From: a bacterium
GTDB taxonomy: Bacteria; Vulcanimicrobiota; Vulcanimicrobiia; Vulcanimicrobiales; Vulcanimicrobiaceae
Assembly (NCBI GenBank): GCA_021807065.1
Contig: JAKAPO010000175.1
Location: 1 to 5,681, forward strand
Reading direction: 5' to 3'
Length of the DNA: 5,681 nt
The notes under the pieces were generated by a model. The model was not told the DNA's origin, did not search any database, and saw nothing but the letters and a program-made list of their open reading frames with translations. Below, piece by piece: positions 5,401-5,681 of this stretch. The position numbers and the translations under genes are program-made. Numbering within the stretch: position 1 is the first letter of the stretch; the number at the start of each line of letters is the position of its first letter.

Positions 5401-5681
5401 TGCCATCTGGGCCCATCGACTCCAAGCGCTGTTTGAGTTCGGCGAGGAAGCCGTTTGCGACGTATCCATCGAGCACGCGATGATCGATGGATATGCACGA
5501 GTTCATCATCTGTCGGATCGCGATTGCATCGTTGCCGAGGACGACGGCGCGTTTCACGACCGCTTCCATCGTAATTATCGCCGCCTGGCCGCCATTGATG
5601 ATCGGTGCGGAGAGAATCGATCCGTTCGCACCGTTATTGTTGACGGTGAACGTACCGCCGGCGAGATCGTCGACGGCAGAT
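5393..5681 (-). CDS. 2-oxo acid dehydrogenase E2 acyltransferase, C-terminal end of catalytic domain (cut by window edge)
   Basis: The last 95 codons of a gene that begins beyond 5681; no start codon is in the window. The visible part is the end of the CoA-dependent acyltransferase domain: GGTFTVNNNGANGSI, then APIINGGQAAIITMEAVVKR, then ISIDHRVLDG holding the catalytic His67 and Asp71 (counted from the first visible residue), then the closing helix FLAELKQRLESM. E2 transfers acyl groups from lipoyl domains to CoA in the pyruvate, 2-oxoglutarate or branched-chain dehydrogenase complexes. Which complex cannot be told because the lipoyl and E1-binding domains lie outside. The N-N-N-G-A-N-G stretch differs from the usual T-N-x-G-x-x-G but the active site is intact. 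queD starts 9 bases downstream. Confidence 0.9.
   Translation of the reverse strand, partial: SAVDDLAGGTFTVNNNGANGSILSAPIINGGQAAIITMEAVVKRAVVLGNDAIAIRQMMNSCISIDHRVLDGYVANGFLAELKQRLESMGPDGTL

Overview
The window is GC-rich bacterial DNA in which every supportable gene lies on the minus strand, so transcription runs from position 5681 towards 1. The genes are almost gapless. Four junctions are exact 4-base stop/start overlaps (ATGA or GTGA), one is an overlap or near-abutment, one has 9 bases between genes, and the largest gap is 55 bases. This looks like one long polycistronic block, possibly two if namZ has its own promoter. The gene content fits a menaquinone-respiring bacterium that uses the futalosine route. 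The phylum cannot be fixed from the sequence; an Eremiobacterota (WPS-2), Deinococcota or Acidobacteriota-like lineage is only a weak guess.

In transcription order: (1) the C-terminal end of a 2-oxo acid dehydrogenase E2 acyltransferase (5393 to beyond 5681) with its DHRxxDG active-site motif; (2) queD (5018-5383) and queE (4441-5025), consecutive steps towards 7-deazaguanine (preQ0/queuosine) precursors; (3) mqnB (3839-4444) and mqnD (2985-3842), futalosine hydrolase and 1,4-dihydroxy-6-naphthoate synthase of menaquinone synthesis; (4) namZ (1706-2929), a DUF1343 exo-beta-N-acetylmuramidase-like protein with an export signal; (5) glcD (312-1709), an FAD-linked 2-hydroxyacid dehydrogenase; (6) the start of glcE (1-315), cut by the window edge.

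The block can be read as a redox and cell-wall salvage unit. NamZ would release MurNAc from peptidoglycan, cytoplasmic cleavage of the MurNAc ether (by MurQ, not in this window) would give D-lactate, GlcD/GlcE could oxidise D-lactate, and the electrons would enter the menaquinone pool that MqnB and MqnD help make. This is inference from gene order.

The most unusual sequence feature is a pair of near-identical dispersed-repeat-like units (200-280) inside the translated N-terminus of glcE. They add a roughly 30-residue low-complexity segment containing SDVEGS twice. I see no CRISPR array, transposase, RNA gene or clear defence system, and no gene-free stretch above 300 bases.
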